Positions 41,308 to 50,460 are shown, counted from the stretch's first letter. The stretch: DNA of 64,000 nucleotides from Paenibacillus hemerocallicola (GCF_006265175.1 NZ_VDCQ01000021.1:1-64000), one strand, 5' to 3'. Numbers and translations are program-made. The notes: generated by a model from the sequence alone, not told the origin.

Positions 41308-42857
41308 TGGCGACATTGCCGAATTATTTGCAAGACCAGACGGAAGAAACGATACGCCAGCGCATGCTCGACAGCCTGCCCTCCGATCTCGACAAATCGG
41401 AGGGTTCTTATATATGGGACGCCCTCGCCCCGGCCTCCATCGAACTTGCCCAAGCGGCCATATGGGCTCAGGAGGTGCTTCGCCGCGGTTTCGCGAGCAC
41501 GACGTTCGGGGCATATTTGGAATTGCGCTGCGAGGAGCATGGGGTAATCAGGCGTCCAGCAGTGAGGGCCGGCGGACAAGTCCGATTCACGGGCAGGGCA
41601 AATACCGTTGTTCCTGCCGGTACTTTGGTGGCTACCCCTGCGGATAGGGTGACGGGGACATCTTCGGTACAGTTTGCGACAAAAACGTCTATCGTTTTGG
41701 ATGAAACCGGAACGGGCATCGCCGACATCGAAGCTGTGGAGGCGGGAGCGGCGGGAAATGTGGCCGGCGGTGCGATCAGTTTGATGATGACGCCAGCAGC
41801 CGGTGTAACGAATGTCACGAATGATGCGTCGCTCGATGGCGGAAGCGATACGGAGAGCGACGCTTCGTTGCGCGAACGCTTTCTGCATAAGGTACGAAGT
41901 CCATCCGCGAGCGGCAACAAAGCGGACTATGTCAACTGGGCGTTGGAAGTAGCGGGAGTAGGCGGCATATCCGTCGTGCCGGTTCGGGACGGCCCCGGAA
42001 CAGTGACCGTCAGCATTATCAACACCGACAAAGAGCCGGCCTCCCAATCGCTGGTCGATAGGGTGCAAAATCATATAGCTCCTCCATGGATTGTCGTCTC
42101 GGAGGCGGAGCTGCAAATGATAGGCGGGCAGGGGGCCTCCAACGATGGAAACAGCGTGAAGATGGAATATAACCCGGCAGAAGCAGGCACCTTGTGGCAA
42201 ACGTTAACGGGATTGTTGCCCAAGCCCGGAGTTTGGACGGCCAGAATATGGTTGAAGGCGGACGACCTGTCAGGCACGTCCAATGTTTTTCAAGCCAGCG
42301 TCTATAATATTTCCGCCATGGACTGGGCGAAAACAACGCAGAACGGTAACGAGGACGCTCTCTTTTTGTTTACGGGCAATCAGCTGAGCGAAACGTATGC
42401 GGCCGTCTCGATTCCGTTCTTTTGGAACGGGTCGGACAATATTCAGCTTCGCTTATTCCGACTCGGCAACGATACATCGACCATCCTCTGGATCGACAGA
42501 CTGGAGTACCGTTCCGCCTTCTCGAAAAATACAGGGGAGGGCAAGGCGCCGATAGGGGCCAAAGTGACGGTTGAGCCCGCGGCTCCGGTCTTCATTAATC
42601 TCTCCGCAACGTTGACAATCGCGGCGGGATACAATGCGGAAAGCGTAAAAGCGACAGCCCGACAAAACGTGGTTGACTACATTCGTTCGCTTTCTTTCAC
42701 GGACGACAACGACATCCGTTACGTTCGGATCGGTCAGGCTATTCTCGACACGACCGGGGTCCAGGACTATTCCAATTTGCTTGTCAACGGGAGCAGCGAC
42801 AATGTGGTTGTCGGTACGCAGGAAGTCGCGGTGCTGGGGACGGTGACGTTTACGTGA
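41307..42857 (+). CDS. xkdT: Baseplate J protein (XkdT) with an inserted carbohydrate-binding-like domain
   Basis: A 516-residue baseplate J/gp47-type wedge protein, about 150 residues longer than XkdT. Residues 1-255 are standard (LPNYLQDQTEETIRQRMLDSLP ... GVGGISVVPVRDGPGTVTVSIINTD), and the standard C-terminus resumes at about 409 (GEGKAPIGAKVTVEPA). Between them lies a beta-sandwich-like segment (GNSVKMEYNP, PKPGVWTARIWLKADDLSGT, TYAAVSIPFFW, ILWIDRLEYRS) that resembles CBM4_9-type carbohydrate-binding modules. It could help cell attachment. Start at ATG 41307 overlaps the xkdS stop; it ends in a GTGA overlap with xkdU. Confidence 0.87.
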   Translation: MATLPNYLQDQTEETIRQRMLDSLPSDLDKSEGSYIWDALAPASIELAQAAIWAQEVLRRGFASTTFGAYLELRCEEHGVIRRPAVRAGGQVRFTGRANTVVPAGTLVATPADRVTGTSSVQFATKTSIVLDETGTGIADIEAVEAGAAGNVAGGAISLMMTPAAGVTNVTNDASLDGGSDTESDASLRERFLHKVRSPSASGNKADYVNWALEVAGVGGISVVPVRDGPGTVTVSIINTDKEPASQSLVDRVQNHIAPPWIVVSEAELQMIGGQGASNDGNSVKMEYNPAEAGTLWQTLTGLLPKPGVWTARIWLKADDLSGTSNVFQASVYNISAMDWAKTTQNGNEDALFLFTGNQLSETYAAVSIPFFWNGSDNIQLRLFRLGNDTSTILWIDRLEYRSAFSKNTGEGKAPIGAKVTVEPAAPVFINLSATLTIAAGYNAESVKATARQNVVDYIRSLSFTDDNDIRYVRIGQAILDTTGVQDYSNLLVNGSSDNVVVGTQEVAVLGTVTFT

Positions 42858-43423
42858 TCCCGATCGATAGCGTTCGCGGTAGAAAGATGGCGTCCTATAT
42901 ACCGAGAATTTATGAAACGTCGCGTGTGATGGGGTCCATTTTGCAAGCCGAAGGAGAGGAACTCGAGAGGCTGAGGCAAGCTCTGGATGGCACCTTGGAT
43001 CAGTTTTTTGCGAGAAGGGTTACATGGGGATTGGATCTGTGGGAAGAGGAGCTTGCGCTTTCGCCGTCACCGGAGCAGCCTTTTGGCGAACGAAGGGACA
43101 GGATCGTATCGAGGCTTCGCGGGACGGGAACAGCGACCTCTCGGGTGATCAAAGAGGTATCCGAAGCGTATGACAACGGCGCGATCGATGTTATAGAAAA
43201 TCATGCGGAATATGCCGTGACCATACGTTTTGTCGACACGCTCGGAGTTCCCCCAAATATCGATGACTTGCTCATTGCCGTTCGTGCCGTTTTACCAGCA
43301 CACCTGGACTTACTGTACGAGTTCAATTACTTCCTATGGGGGGATTTGGACGCCGAGAATTGGACTTGGAGCCAGCTTGATGCATTGAATCTTACATGGG
43401 ACCAACTGGAGGTGTACGGATAA
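42854..43423 (+). CDS. xkdU: XkdU-like baseplate protein (DUF2313, gp48-like)
   Basis: A 189-residue protein of the XkdU/YmfQ (DUF2313) family (YIPRIYETSRVMGSILQAEGEELERLRQALDGTLDQFFARRVTWGLDLWEEELAL ... LPAHLDLLYEFNYFLWGDL). It connects the baseplate wedge to the fibre. It starts at GTG within the xkdT stop (GTGA) and overlaps the fibre start as TAATG. Confidence 0.87.
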   Translation: MIPIDSVRGRKMASYIPRIYETSRVMGSILQAEGEELERLRQALDGTLDQFFARRVTWGLDLWEEELALSPSPEQPFGERRDRIVSRLRGTGTATSRVIKEVSEAYDNGAIDVIENHAEYAVTIRFVDTLGVPPNIDDLLIAVRAVLPAHLDLLYEFNYFLWGDLDAENWTWSQLDALNLTWDQLEVYG

Positions 43424-46400
43424 TGCCTGAATCAACACCCAAATTAGGATTGAAAAAGCCGTTGGCGAATGAAACCGTGAGTCGGGCGGCGCATAACGAG
43501 AATCTAGACCTTATTGATGCCCATGCGGCATCGCAGAGCGCATTTGATGCACATAAGGGAGCATCCACGCTTGACCACCCAGACGGTAGCGTTACGGACG
43601 CAAAGATCGGCAACCGTGCCGTAGACGATACCGTGATTGCTGCAAACGGAGCCGACACACCGACGCGTTTATGGTCCAAGCTGGCGAATATGGTGAAGCG
43701 GATCACCGGCAAAGCGAATTGGTTTACTGCGCCTGCTGTGAGCCTGGAAGATGCGAATACGCATATCAATTCTACTGCTGGGGTGCATGGGGCGACATCG
43801 GCGGCTACGGGGAATACGATCGTTCAGCGGGATGCGAGTGGTCGATTCAAGGCGGCAGCTCCTTCGGCGGCTGATGATGTTGCGCGGAAGGCCGAGATTG
43901 ATTCGGTAGTTTCCGATGGGGTAAAGAAATCCATATTGTTGGACCACGGAACGGACCTGAATACAATAGTTACATCCGGGTTCTATCGTATGACGGAAAG
44001 CCCAGTAAACGCTCCCACGGGTGTCGCTCATGGAAATATGATTGTATCTAGAGGGTCCGATACGATAGTACAATTGGCATTTTCATATAGTGACTACAAA
44101 TTTTATATGCGCCAAGGAAATCCTCCTGAAGTTGGCGGTACTGGTATATTCCTGCCTTGGATAGAGATGATCCATTCCGGCGGCGGGCAGACGATAAAAG
44201 GATCTTTGGATTCGTGGGGTGTCCTTTCTTACGGGCTTCCGGGGGCAGCGCGCGGGGCACTTAGTTATGCACAAAACATTATCACATTGGAGGCGTCTTC
44301 CGCCGACACAGATGTTAAGATAATGTCTACCGGAACTGGTAGGGTGCTTACCAATAACAACATCTTGGACGACGGGACCGGAGTCGCGAGGTTCGGGGAA
44401 ACAACGGGCGGAACACATAACGGAAATATCATACTTGGACCTGACGACCGATACACAGTCGTTCAGTTCTGTAGTGGCGCGACCTTGAAGGCAGAGATTA
44501 TGGGCGATGCAGCCACCGGAGATATGTATCTGGACGCCACGCGATTCATTTTTAGAAATGCCCCTAATAGCGGCGCGAACGTGCTTGTTATCGCGAATAA
44601 CGGCGCAATAACCACTGCGAATAACATGTTGGACGATGGGGCTGGTAATGCCTCGGTTCATAATATGGATATCACCGCCCCCACCAACGAAAATACCGGA
44701 TGGGCAAAGGGTATGCGGTTCATGGACCGGAACCGCAGCACGACATATGGCAGCATCGGCATGTATGGGATAAGCACCGGCGGGCCTACAGCCCTAAACA
44801 ACATATATATCGGATTCGGGGCAGAGCCGTATAATGGTGGTGCCGCTGGTATTATAATAGAACCCACCGGAAAAGTGGTAACCAAGAATAACATCTTGGA
44901 CGACGGCGGCGGCGGCAGTATGTCCATCGCCGGACCAGTCATTGTTGCTATCGGAGGCCATGATTTAAACATCGTGCCATACTCGGGCAAGGCTGTCGGA
45001 TTCACCAATAACGCCGTGGACACGTGGTTGCTTCGTGTGAACGATACGACTGGCGGGGCATACACCAAGAACAACATCTTGGACGATGGGGCCGGGTTAG
45101 CCACATTCAAAGCAGCCGTTGTAGATGGAGCTTTCCATGTTCGTAACCCCGGCAACACCGCCCAAAAGATAACGATGGGATATAATAACGATCGTGGCGA
45201 GATCCAAGCCGTGCATGACGGAGTCAATTATAAGGATATGGTTCTTAATTTTTTCGGTGGATCAGTCCTCACTAGGAACAACCTTTTGGACGACTCGAAT
45301 GGCAATGCATTATTCGGCAATGCCACAAATGGATATGTGCGAATAGCCTCGAACGCGGACGCCATGTATATTCAAGGCATGAACGCCACACAGGACGGGA
45401 GCAAGAAATTACGCCTAACCGGGATGTTTGGCAATCCCGGAGCTATAGAAACGTATCACAACGTCTTGGACGATGGGGCTGGAGTTATGAGTATTGCGGG
45501 TGCCTCCCTTTTTACCACAAATCCCGGCACCTTTTATATCAGGCCAGCAGCAGGGTCCAGTATCGGATTCACGAATAACGCGGCGACCCAATGGCTATTG
45601 CGGATGGACGAAGATACCCATAAGGTCTACACAAAACACAACATCTTGGACGACGGGAACGGACATGCTACGTTTGTTGATATGGTAGTGACTGGAGATG
45701 CTGCATTTGCATCTAAGCCCAAAGTATCTATGCTAAATGATGCATGGTTTTGGTCACAAGCGCAGACCGGCGGAATGAATATCGGGGTGGGTACAAACAC
45801 GACCGGATTCAACGTCTCGCAATTAGATTCCGATGGCGCTTGGGTAACAACAATATTGCAAGATGATGGTACTAGTCTCGTTCATCGCGGCGCAGCCGTT
45901 GTGACTTCTGCTGGTGGACAAACGATAAACGGGATGACGACCGTGGAAAGTATCACGTCTACTAGCAAAATGTATCCCGCAATGACAACCGGCTCAATAG
46001 CCTCCAATTCTGGTTCAACCGGCGGACTAGAAGTGCGATCTGTAGACAATACAGGTGCGTCGTTCATGACCTTCCATCGCCAAGGTTCACACGCCGTTCA
46101 CTTTGGGGTGGATACGGATAATCAGCTCAAAATAGGCGGCTGGAGCATGGGAGCGAATGCATATTCGATATGGCATTCCGGGAACCAAGGCAATTCGGAC
46201 TCCTTACTCACCTCCTCCAAGAGTGTCGTCGGAGCAATCAACGAGCTTTTTACGTCTGCCAGTAACGGTAAATCGGCGGTCGCTGTCGCGATTACTGGCA
46301 TGGGGCAGTCGGCAAGCGGTAGCGACACATACGCACAATTGGCGAGTAAGATAGCGGCTATATCGACCAATGCCAATGCGACTGTTGGTCAAGTGCTGGC

Positions 46401-47034
46401 TGGCCGGACGTTTTACAGCAGTGGCTTGAAGACGGGTACCATGCCGGACCGAGGTGCAACAAACTTGACGCCGAGTGGGACGGGCACGGTGGCTATTCCT
46501 GCCGGTTATCACAACGGTTCCGGCGTCGTTGCGCAGGTCAGCGTACCAGCAGCGAATGTGTTAACAGGTACAAATATTGCGGGTGTGGCCGGTACGATGC
46601 CCAATCAAGGTGCGATAGTAATAACACCTGGGGCATCGGCAAAATCGATCCCGGCCGGTTACCATAACGGAAGTGGCACGGTTGCAGGTAGCGCCAATCT
46701 AATCCCGAGCAATATTAGATTCGGGGTCCAAGTGTATGACGTTATCGGATCACTGATCGAAGGAAAGCGATGGGCGTCGGGCAATATTAATACGGGCATA
46801 GACGGGTTTTATGATGTTGGTGGCCTTAACTTTACACCATCAATCATACTCGCAGCGACAGACCCGTCATTCTCGACAAAAGAGATAATCGCTTATTTTG
46901 CGGGATATAATCAGACCTTTGTCCCGGTCGGGGGCTACGCCATAAATAGTAGCATTACTAACATTACCAGCAGTGGGTTTAGGATCAATAACGCCCCTAA
47001 TGGTTACCTGATGAACTGGTTTGCTGTTGAATAA
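43423..47034 (+). CDS. Tail fibre / receptor-binding protein
   Basis: A 1203-residue fibre. The N-terminal baseplate-attachment region (KLGLKKPLANETVSRAAHNENLDLID) and a linker (DAHKGASTLDHPDGSVTDAKIG) are typical of Firmicute phage fibres. The shaft holds about seven spaced copies of a TxNNILDDGxG motif every 60-80 residues. The distal part has two GTMPxxGA...IPAGYHNGSG repeats before a unique C-terminal tip (about 1100-1203) likely to bind the receptor. GGAGGT is 9 nt from the ATG at 43423. No fibre-assembly chaperone gene follows. The gene is AT-richer than the baseplate genes, as is usual for exchangeable fibres. Confidence 0.85.
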   Translation: MPESTPKLGLKKPLANETVSRAAHNENLDLIDAHAASQSAFDAHKGASTLDHPDGSVTDAKIGNRAVDDTVIAANGADTPTRLWSKLANMVKRITGKANWFTAPAVSLEDANTHINSTAGVHGATSAATGNTIVQRDASGRFKAAAPSAADDVARKAEIDSVVSDGVKKSILLDHGTDLNTIVTSGFYRMTESPVNAPTGVAHGNMIVSRGSDTIVQLAFSYSDYKFYMRQGNPPEVGGTGIFLPWIEMIHSGGGQTIKGSLDSWGVLSYGLPGAARGALSYAQNIITLEASSADTDVKIMSTGTGRVLTNNNILDDGTGVARFGETTGGTHNGNIILGPDDRYTVVQFCSGATLKAEIMGDAATGDMYLDATRFIFRNAPNSGANVLVIANNGAITTANNMLDDGAGNASVHNMDITAPTNENTGWAKGMRFMDRNRSTTYGSIGMYGISTGGPTALNNIYIGFGAEPYNGGAAGIIIEPTGKVVTKNNILDDGGGGSMSIAGPVIVAIGGHDLNIVPYSGKAVGFTNNAVDTWLLRVNDTTGGAYTKNNILDDGAGLATFKAAVVDGAFHVRNPGNTAQKITMGYNNDRGEIQAVHDGVNYKDMVLNFFGGSVLTRNNLLDDSNGNALFGNATNGYVRIASNADAMYIQGMNATQDGSKKLRLTGMFGNPGAIETYHNVLDDGAGVMSIAGASLFTTNPGTFYIRPAAGSSIGFTNNAATQWLLRMDEDTHKVYTKHNILDDGNGHATFVDMVVTGDAAFASKPKVSMLNDAWFWSQAQTGGMNIGVGTNTTGFNVSQLDSDGAWVTTILQDDGTSLVHRGAAVVTSAGGQTINGMTTVESITSTSKMYPAMTTGSIASNSGSTGGLEVRSVDNTGASFMTFHRQGSHAVHFGVDTDNQLKIGGWSMGANAYSIWHSGNQGNSDSLLTSSKSVVGAINELFTSASNGKSAVAVAITGMGQSASGSDTYAQLASKIAAISTNANATVGQVLAGRTFYSSGLKTGTMPDRGATNLTPSGTGTVAIPAGYHNGSGVVAQVSVPAANVLTGTNIAGVAGTMPNQGAIVITPGASAKSIPAGYHNGSGTVAGSANLIPSNIRFGVQVYDVIGSLIEGKRWASGNINTGIDGFYDVGGLNFTPSIILAATDPSFSTKEIIAYFAGYNQTFVPVGGYAINSSITNITSSGFRINNAPNGYLMNWFAVE

Positions 47035-47044
47035 GCACATGAAC

Positions 47045-47069
47045 GCCCCGAGCAATCGGGGCTATTTTG
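47045..47069 (+). terminator. Intrinsic terminator after the fibre gene
   Basis: GCCCCGA-gcaa-TCGGGGC is followed by TATTTTG, 10 bp after the fibre stop. It is also the kind of site after which group IIC introns insert. A GGAGGCG-ATG start of a short broken frame follows directly. Confidence 0.85.
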
Positions 47070-47181
47070 TATGGAGGCGATGTCGTTGAAAATTTGCAGT
47101 ATTTGCAGTAAAAAATGAAAGCTGGTAACAGTCTGGAGGAAAAAACTCGGATGAGTATGCGCTCGAGGAAAAAACGTAGTC

Positions 47182-48250
47182 GGCGGAATTGATGGCGTAA
47201 GCATCGCGATGTTCGAGAAAAACGTGAGCATGAACCTGAAGGAACTACAAAGGTTATTGCAACAAGGTCGGTACAAACCTGATCCGGTACGACGACATTT
47301 CATCGAGAAGGAGAATGGAAAGTTAAGGCCGTTAGGCATTCCCACAATCCGCGATCGCGTATGCCAGCAAGCTGTACGTCAAATCATTGAGCCGATTTTC
47401 GAGCAAGACTTCTACTATTACAGCTTTGGCTTCCGTGCGGGATACTCGGCACACCAGGCAATAAATACGATTCGACGTGCAAAACGCGGCGGATACAAAT
47501 ATGTGGTTGACCTAGACATCATGTCTTTCTTCGATGAAATTCCACATGAATACCTGATGGAGAAAGTACATGAGCGAATCACCGACGGTAAAGTGCTGAC
47601 GCTCATTCGCGGATGGTTAACGGCGGGATTCATGGAAGGTGATCAGTTCCATGAAACAGAAGTCGGGTCTCCTCAGGGCGGAGATTTGTCGCAATTGCTT
47701 GCGAATCTGTACTTGAACCATTTCGACTGGGGGATGAAGGAGAAGGGCTTTGCTGTGGTAAGGTATGCAGATGATGCAGTGATTCTGCGCAAGACAAAGG
47801 AACAGGCAAAAGAAGCATACCGAGCAGCAAAGATCATTCTGGAAGACGAATTACGACTGCGAATACACCCTGAGAAAACGAAGGTTGTACATTTCGATGA
47901 AGGATTTCGCTTTCTAGGATTCAACTTCTGGAGGGACTATCTGATACTTCCTGACGCTAAAGTGAAGAAATACAAGGATAAAATCCGGAGTGTCACTCCC
48001 GTAGACAACAAGGTAGAAATCTTGACGAAATGCTCAAGAAACTAAACGAGATCGTACGAGGATTTGGTAATTACTTTGGCATAGGAAATGCAAAGGGAAT
48101 ATTTCGGCATCTGGACGAATGGACGCGTATGCGTGTACGAGCATTCATACGCCAAAGAAATCTACGGTTTCTAATTCGCTGATTCCCAACAAAGTACTGG
48201 GATCGGCAGGAATGGTATTTCTAACAAGCTTACTCAACACACGTTCCTAA
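47182..48250 (+). pseudogene. Group II intron reverse transcriptase/maturase, frameshifted twice
   Basis: The catalytic RT core is readable: GKLRPLGIPTIRDRVCQQAV, GSPQGGDLSQLLANLYL, VRYADDAVILRKT with YADD, and FRFLGFNF. The first uninterrupted ATG frame is 47209-48045. Homology continues upstream (GGIDGVSIA from ~47182). Downstream it needs one extra base at each of two GAAATCT strings (about 48012 and 48153). The first shift restores NLDEMLKKLNEIVRGFGNYF of the maturase X domain. The second restores SNSLIPNKVLGSAGMVFL up to TAA 48250. Both are in A runs, so decay or sequencing error are both possible. Confidence 0.8.
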
Positions 48251-48324
48251 TTCAGGAGTGAAATATGCAATCCGGCGACGGATGAAGAGAACTCACCCTT
48301 GAAGATGGGGAATTGACGAAGGAA

Positions 48325-48398
48325 AGCCGTGTGCGGGAAATCCGCATGCATGGTTAGACAGGGAGTCCGAGGGAGTAATCCCGCGTCTGACCCTACTT
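48325..48398 (+). ncRNA. Group II intron domains V and VI
   Basis: AGCCGTG-TGCGG, a GAAA tetraloop, TCCGCA and TGCATGGTT (48325-48355) form the domain V hairpin with the catalytic AGC triad at its base. The following AGAC-AGGG ... GTCTGACCCT (48356-48395) forms domain VI, ending at the likely 3' splice site just before TTTCAAGC. Confidence 0.75.
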
Positions 48399-48422
48399 TC
48401 AAGCAGATGGGATGGGATCCAT

Positions 48423-48809
48423 ATGAGCGAACACGATATCTGCCAGGTACAGATTCATACGTTGAGAGAGGAGCTTCAGGAGTTTAAGCGCGATGTGTGG
48501 GAGCACCTGAAGGAGGTGAGGGAGAGTCATAAGATTTACGCCGAGACGATTACGGTGCTGCGAGAAAATGTGGTGCGGTTGACGGGACTGGCCGAGCGCC
48601 AGGATGACAAGCTGGATGCGATTAATACGGAGCTGCGGCAGCTGAAGGCGCATGCGCAGGATGCGTCGATACCCGACGATCGCGTCTGGTACCGGCAATT
48701 TATCGAGAATAAAGAGAAGTTTTTCGTTTATGTCCTCGTCGTATTGCTTGCTTTTTCTCTGGGCATACGCGTGGAAGAGGTGGTTAAAGTATTCGGGGGA
48801 ATGCGATGA
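48423..48809 (+). CDS. XhlA-like hemolysin/lysis accessory protein
   Basis: A 128-residue protein with a long coiled coil (LREELQEFKRDVWEHLKEVRESHKIYAETITVLRENVVRLTGLAERQDDKLDAINTELRQLKAH) and one C-terminal membrane helix (FFVYVLVVLLAFSLGI). This is the architecture of PBSX XhlA, though longer, which works with a holin to release particles. The start follows the end of the intron remnant by about 25 bp. Its stop overlaps the holin start (ATGATG). Confidence 0.8.
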   Translation: MSEHDICQVQIHTLREELQEFKRDVWEHLKEVRESHKIYAETITVLRENVVRLTGLAERQDDKLDAINTELRQLKAHAQDASIPDDRVWYRQFIENKEKFFVYVLVVLLAFSLGIRVEEVVKVFGGMR

Positions 48810-49069
48810 TGGTCGAAATGACGAACGATATTTTAATGCTAGCGGCGGTAGTGACATCTTACGTAGGCATTTTGAAAGCATACGGCGTGCCGCATAGGCA
48901 CAACCATTTGTTCAGCTTGGTTGTCGCCGCGATGTTTGTACTTGTACCGGATCGGGTGCAGCAGCTCCTGCTGACGATTTCCTTGGTAGGCCTCACCGCA
49001 AGCGGGGCATATCATTATTCCAAAGGACAAGCCAAGAACGGGGGACAGGACGATGCAGACACGAAATAG
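48806..49069 (+). CDS. Holin-like small membrane protein
   Basis: An 87-residue protein with about two to three hydrophobic segments (DILMLAAVVTSYVGILKAYGV; LFSLVVAAMFVLVPDRVQQLLLTISLVGLTASG) and a charged hydrophilic tail (KGQAKNGGQDDADTK). Size, topology and location between XhlA-like and lysozyme genes make it the holin. It overlaps both neighbours (4 bp and 17 bp). Confidence 0.75.
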   Translation: MMVEMTNDILMLAAVVTSYVGILKAYGVPHRHNHLFSLVVAAMFVLVPDRVQQLLLTISLVGLTASGAYHYSKGQAKNGGQDDADTK

Positions 49070-49901
49070 CGGGAACTCCCGAGGGATCGACGTCTCCAAA
49101 TGGCAGGGCCAAATAGACTGGTCGGCGGTAAAGGGGGACGGTATCGCGTTCGTCATTATGAAAGCGACCGAAGGCGTCTCTCTAGTCGATGCGAATTTGA
49201 TGCGGAACTACGAAGGAGCCAAACATGCAGGTATTCCGCTCGGATTATACCATTTCGCCCACCTCTCCAATGCTCCCGAGGCGGAAGCGGAGCACTTCTT
49301 GCATGCTACGCTAAGCCTGCGAGCTGATCTGTGGTATGTTTTGGACATGGAACACGGGTCGTTGGACGGGAAGGCAAGTACCAAATCTCAGGTTAGCGAA
49401 TGGACGAGAAGATGGCTTCGACGGGTTCAAGAGGCTACGGGGAAGCTTCCGATGATTTACACAGGCGCATCTTTTGCCAGAACGTACTTTGAAGACGATT
49501 TGGGCGTATATCCGCTGTGGGTGGCCCATTACGGCACGGATACTCCGATGAGCAATCCGGTGTGGGACCGATGGACGATCTTTCAACACAGCGAGACGGG
49601 GCGGGTGAACGGCATAGCCGGAAATGTGGATTTGAACGAATTGGACGGCAAGATCGATGCGTATTTGCCTAAAACGAAAGGGAGAGAGGAGCGCGTGGAG
49701 TTTACAGAAGAATGGCAATGGAGGATGTTGACGAGTGCTCTGCACGGATTGTATGAGAAAAGCGTAACCGGTGAGCTGGACCGCCCGCTCGTAACGGACT
49801 ACAAGTGGGCAGCGCAGGCGTACAACCGGGATATGAAGCCGGAAGATTTGGCATGGCTAGCGATTATTCTTCTCGCCAAAGACAAGGGGATCCAAGTATG
49901 A
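49053..49901 (+). CDS. GH25 muramidase (lysozyme) endolysin
   Basis: A 282-residue protein. Residues ~10-200 form a GH25 (Cellosyl/N-acetylmuramidase) domain: RGIDVSKWQGQIDWSAVKGDGIAFVIMKATEG, LGLYHFAH, LDMEHG as the DxE catalytic strand, and MIYTGASF. The last 65 residues (EEWQWRMLTSALHGLYEKSVTGELDRPLVTDYKW) look like a small helical wall-binding or interaction module. There is no signal peptide, so export needs the holin. It is the last gene of the tail/lysis module. Confidence 0.9.
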   Translation: MQTRNSGNSRGIDVSKWQGQIDWSAVKGDGIAFVIMKATEGVSLVDANLMRNYEGAKHAGIPLGLYHFAHLSNAPEAEAEHFLHATLSLRADLWYVLDMEHGSLDGKASTKSQVSEWTRRWLRRVQEATGKLPMIYTGASFARTYFEDDLGVYPLWVAHYGTDTPMSNPVWDRWTIFQHSETGRVNGIAGNVDLNELDGKIDAYLPKTKGREERVEFTEEWQWRMLTSALHGLYEKSVTGELDRPLVTDYKWAAQAYNRDMKPEDLAWLAIILLAKDKGIQV

Positions 49902-50022
49902 GACGAGTTCGCGCAAGCTAAGCTGGTTCCCCTTCAAAATCTTTTAACAAACCGCACGATTCGCGCTAACACTCCCCGGTTAAGCTATATCTAGAAGTAA
50001 CCAATCAGGGAGGAATGCGGCC

Positions 50023-50433
50023 ATGGTTCAGAACATGCGGATTTGGCTCGCGCCAATATTGACGATCGTGCTCCTATTCGCCCATACGGCTGTCCAAAGA
50101 CAGGCCGACTATGCATCTGCCGAACAGGCCTCCACTTCCTATAACGACCGTTTGCCAACGATTCTCCCGATCCTTTCTATAATGGAAGCAAGCGACTTTC
50201 CCGGAAACATCGTAACGATTCGAGGAAAAATAACCTCCGGCCCAGCGACCGCTCCTGACGGCAGCGTATCGTTTCAGGTTACGGACGAAACCGGTTCGCT
50301 TCTGGTCTCTGTCCAGGAAACAACTGTTTCGTTTCTTCAAGGCGATAAGATTCAGGCGACCGGACGAATCGGAAGCCACATGAATGAAGTTATCTTAAGA
50401 GCAAGCCAATCCGACATCGTGGCTACACGATAA
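50023..50433 (+). CDS. Secreted OB-fold domain protein
   Basis: A 136-residue protein. An N-terminal signal segment (IWLAPILTIVLLFAHTAV) is followed by a single OB fold of the nucleic-acid-binding/tRNA_anti-like type (GNIVTIRGKITSGPATAPDGSVSFQVTDETGSLLVSVQE ... LQGDKIQATGRIG). GGGAGG lies about 10 nt before the ATG. It is monocistronic with a terminator shortly after. No specific function can be given. Confidence 0.65.
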   Translation: MVQNMRIWLAPILTIVLLFAHTAVQRQADYASAEQASTSYNDRLPTILPILSIMEASDFPGNIVTIRGKITSGPATAPDGSVSFQVTDETGSLLVSVQETTVSFLQGDKIQATGRIGSHMNEVILRASQSDIVATR

Positions 50434-50460
50434 GATTGTCCATAACCTACGAAAATGGCT

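Larger units (their letters stand above)
47070..48398 (+). mobile_element. Group II intron remnant (5' part lost, reverse transcriptase broken, 3' RNA domains intact)
   Basis: The element consists of a reverse transcriptase/maturase frame and recognisable RNA domains V and VI at its 3' end. Only about 110 nt separate the terminator at 47069 from the first recognisable reverse transcriptase sequence, far too little for ribozyme domains I-III, so the 5' part was deleted. It has no endonuclease domain and sits after an intrinsic terminator, both features of class C introns. It separates the fibre gene from the lysis genes. The exact ends are estimates. Confidence 0.75.

Noticed and set aside
47209-48045. 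Diversity-generating retroelement next to the tail fibre gene
   Set aside because: A reverse transcriptase beside a fibre suggested a DGR. The RT motifs, maturase X domain and downstream domain V/VI RNA are those of a group II intron, and I saw no template/variable repeat pair. A self-alignment of the fibre 3' end would settle it.
30651-49901. Complete inducible prophage
   Set aside because: No integrase, replication, packaging or head genes were seen, so a tail-only element is the better reading.
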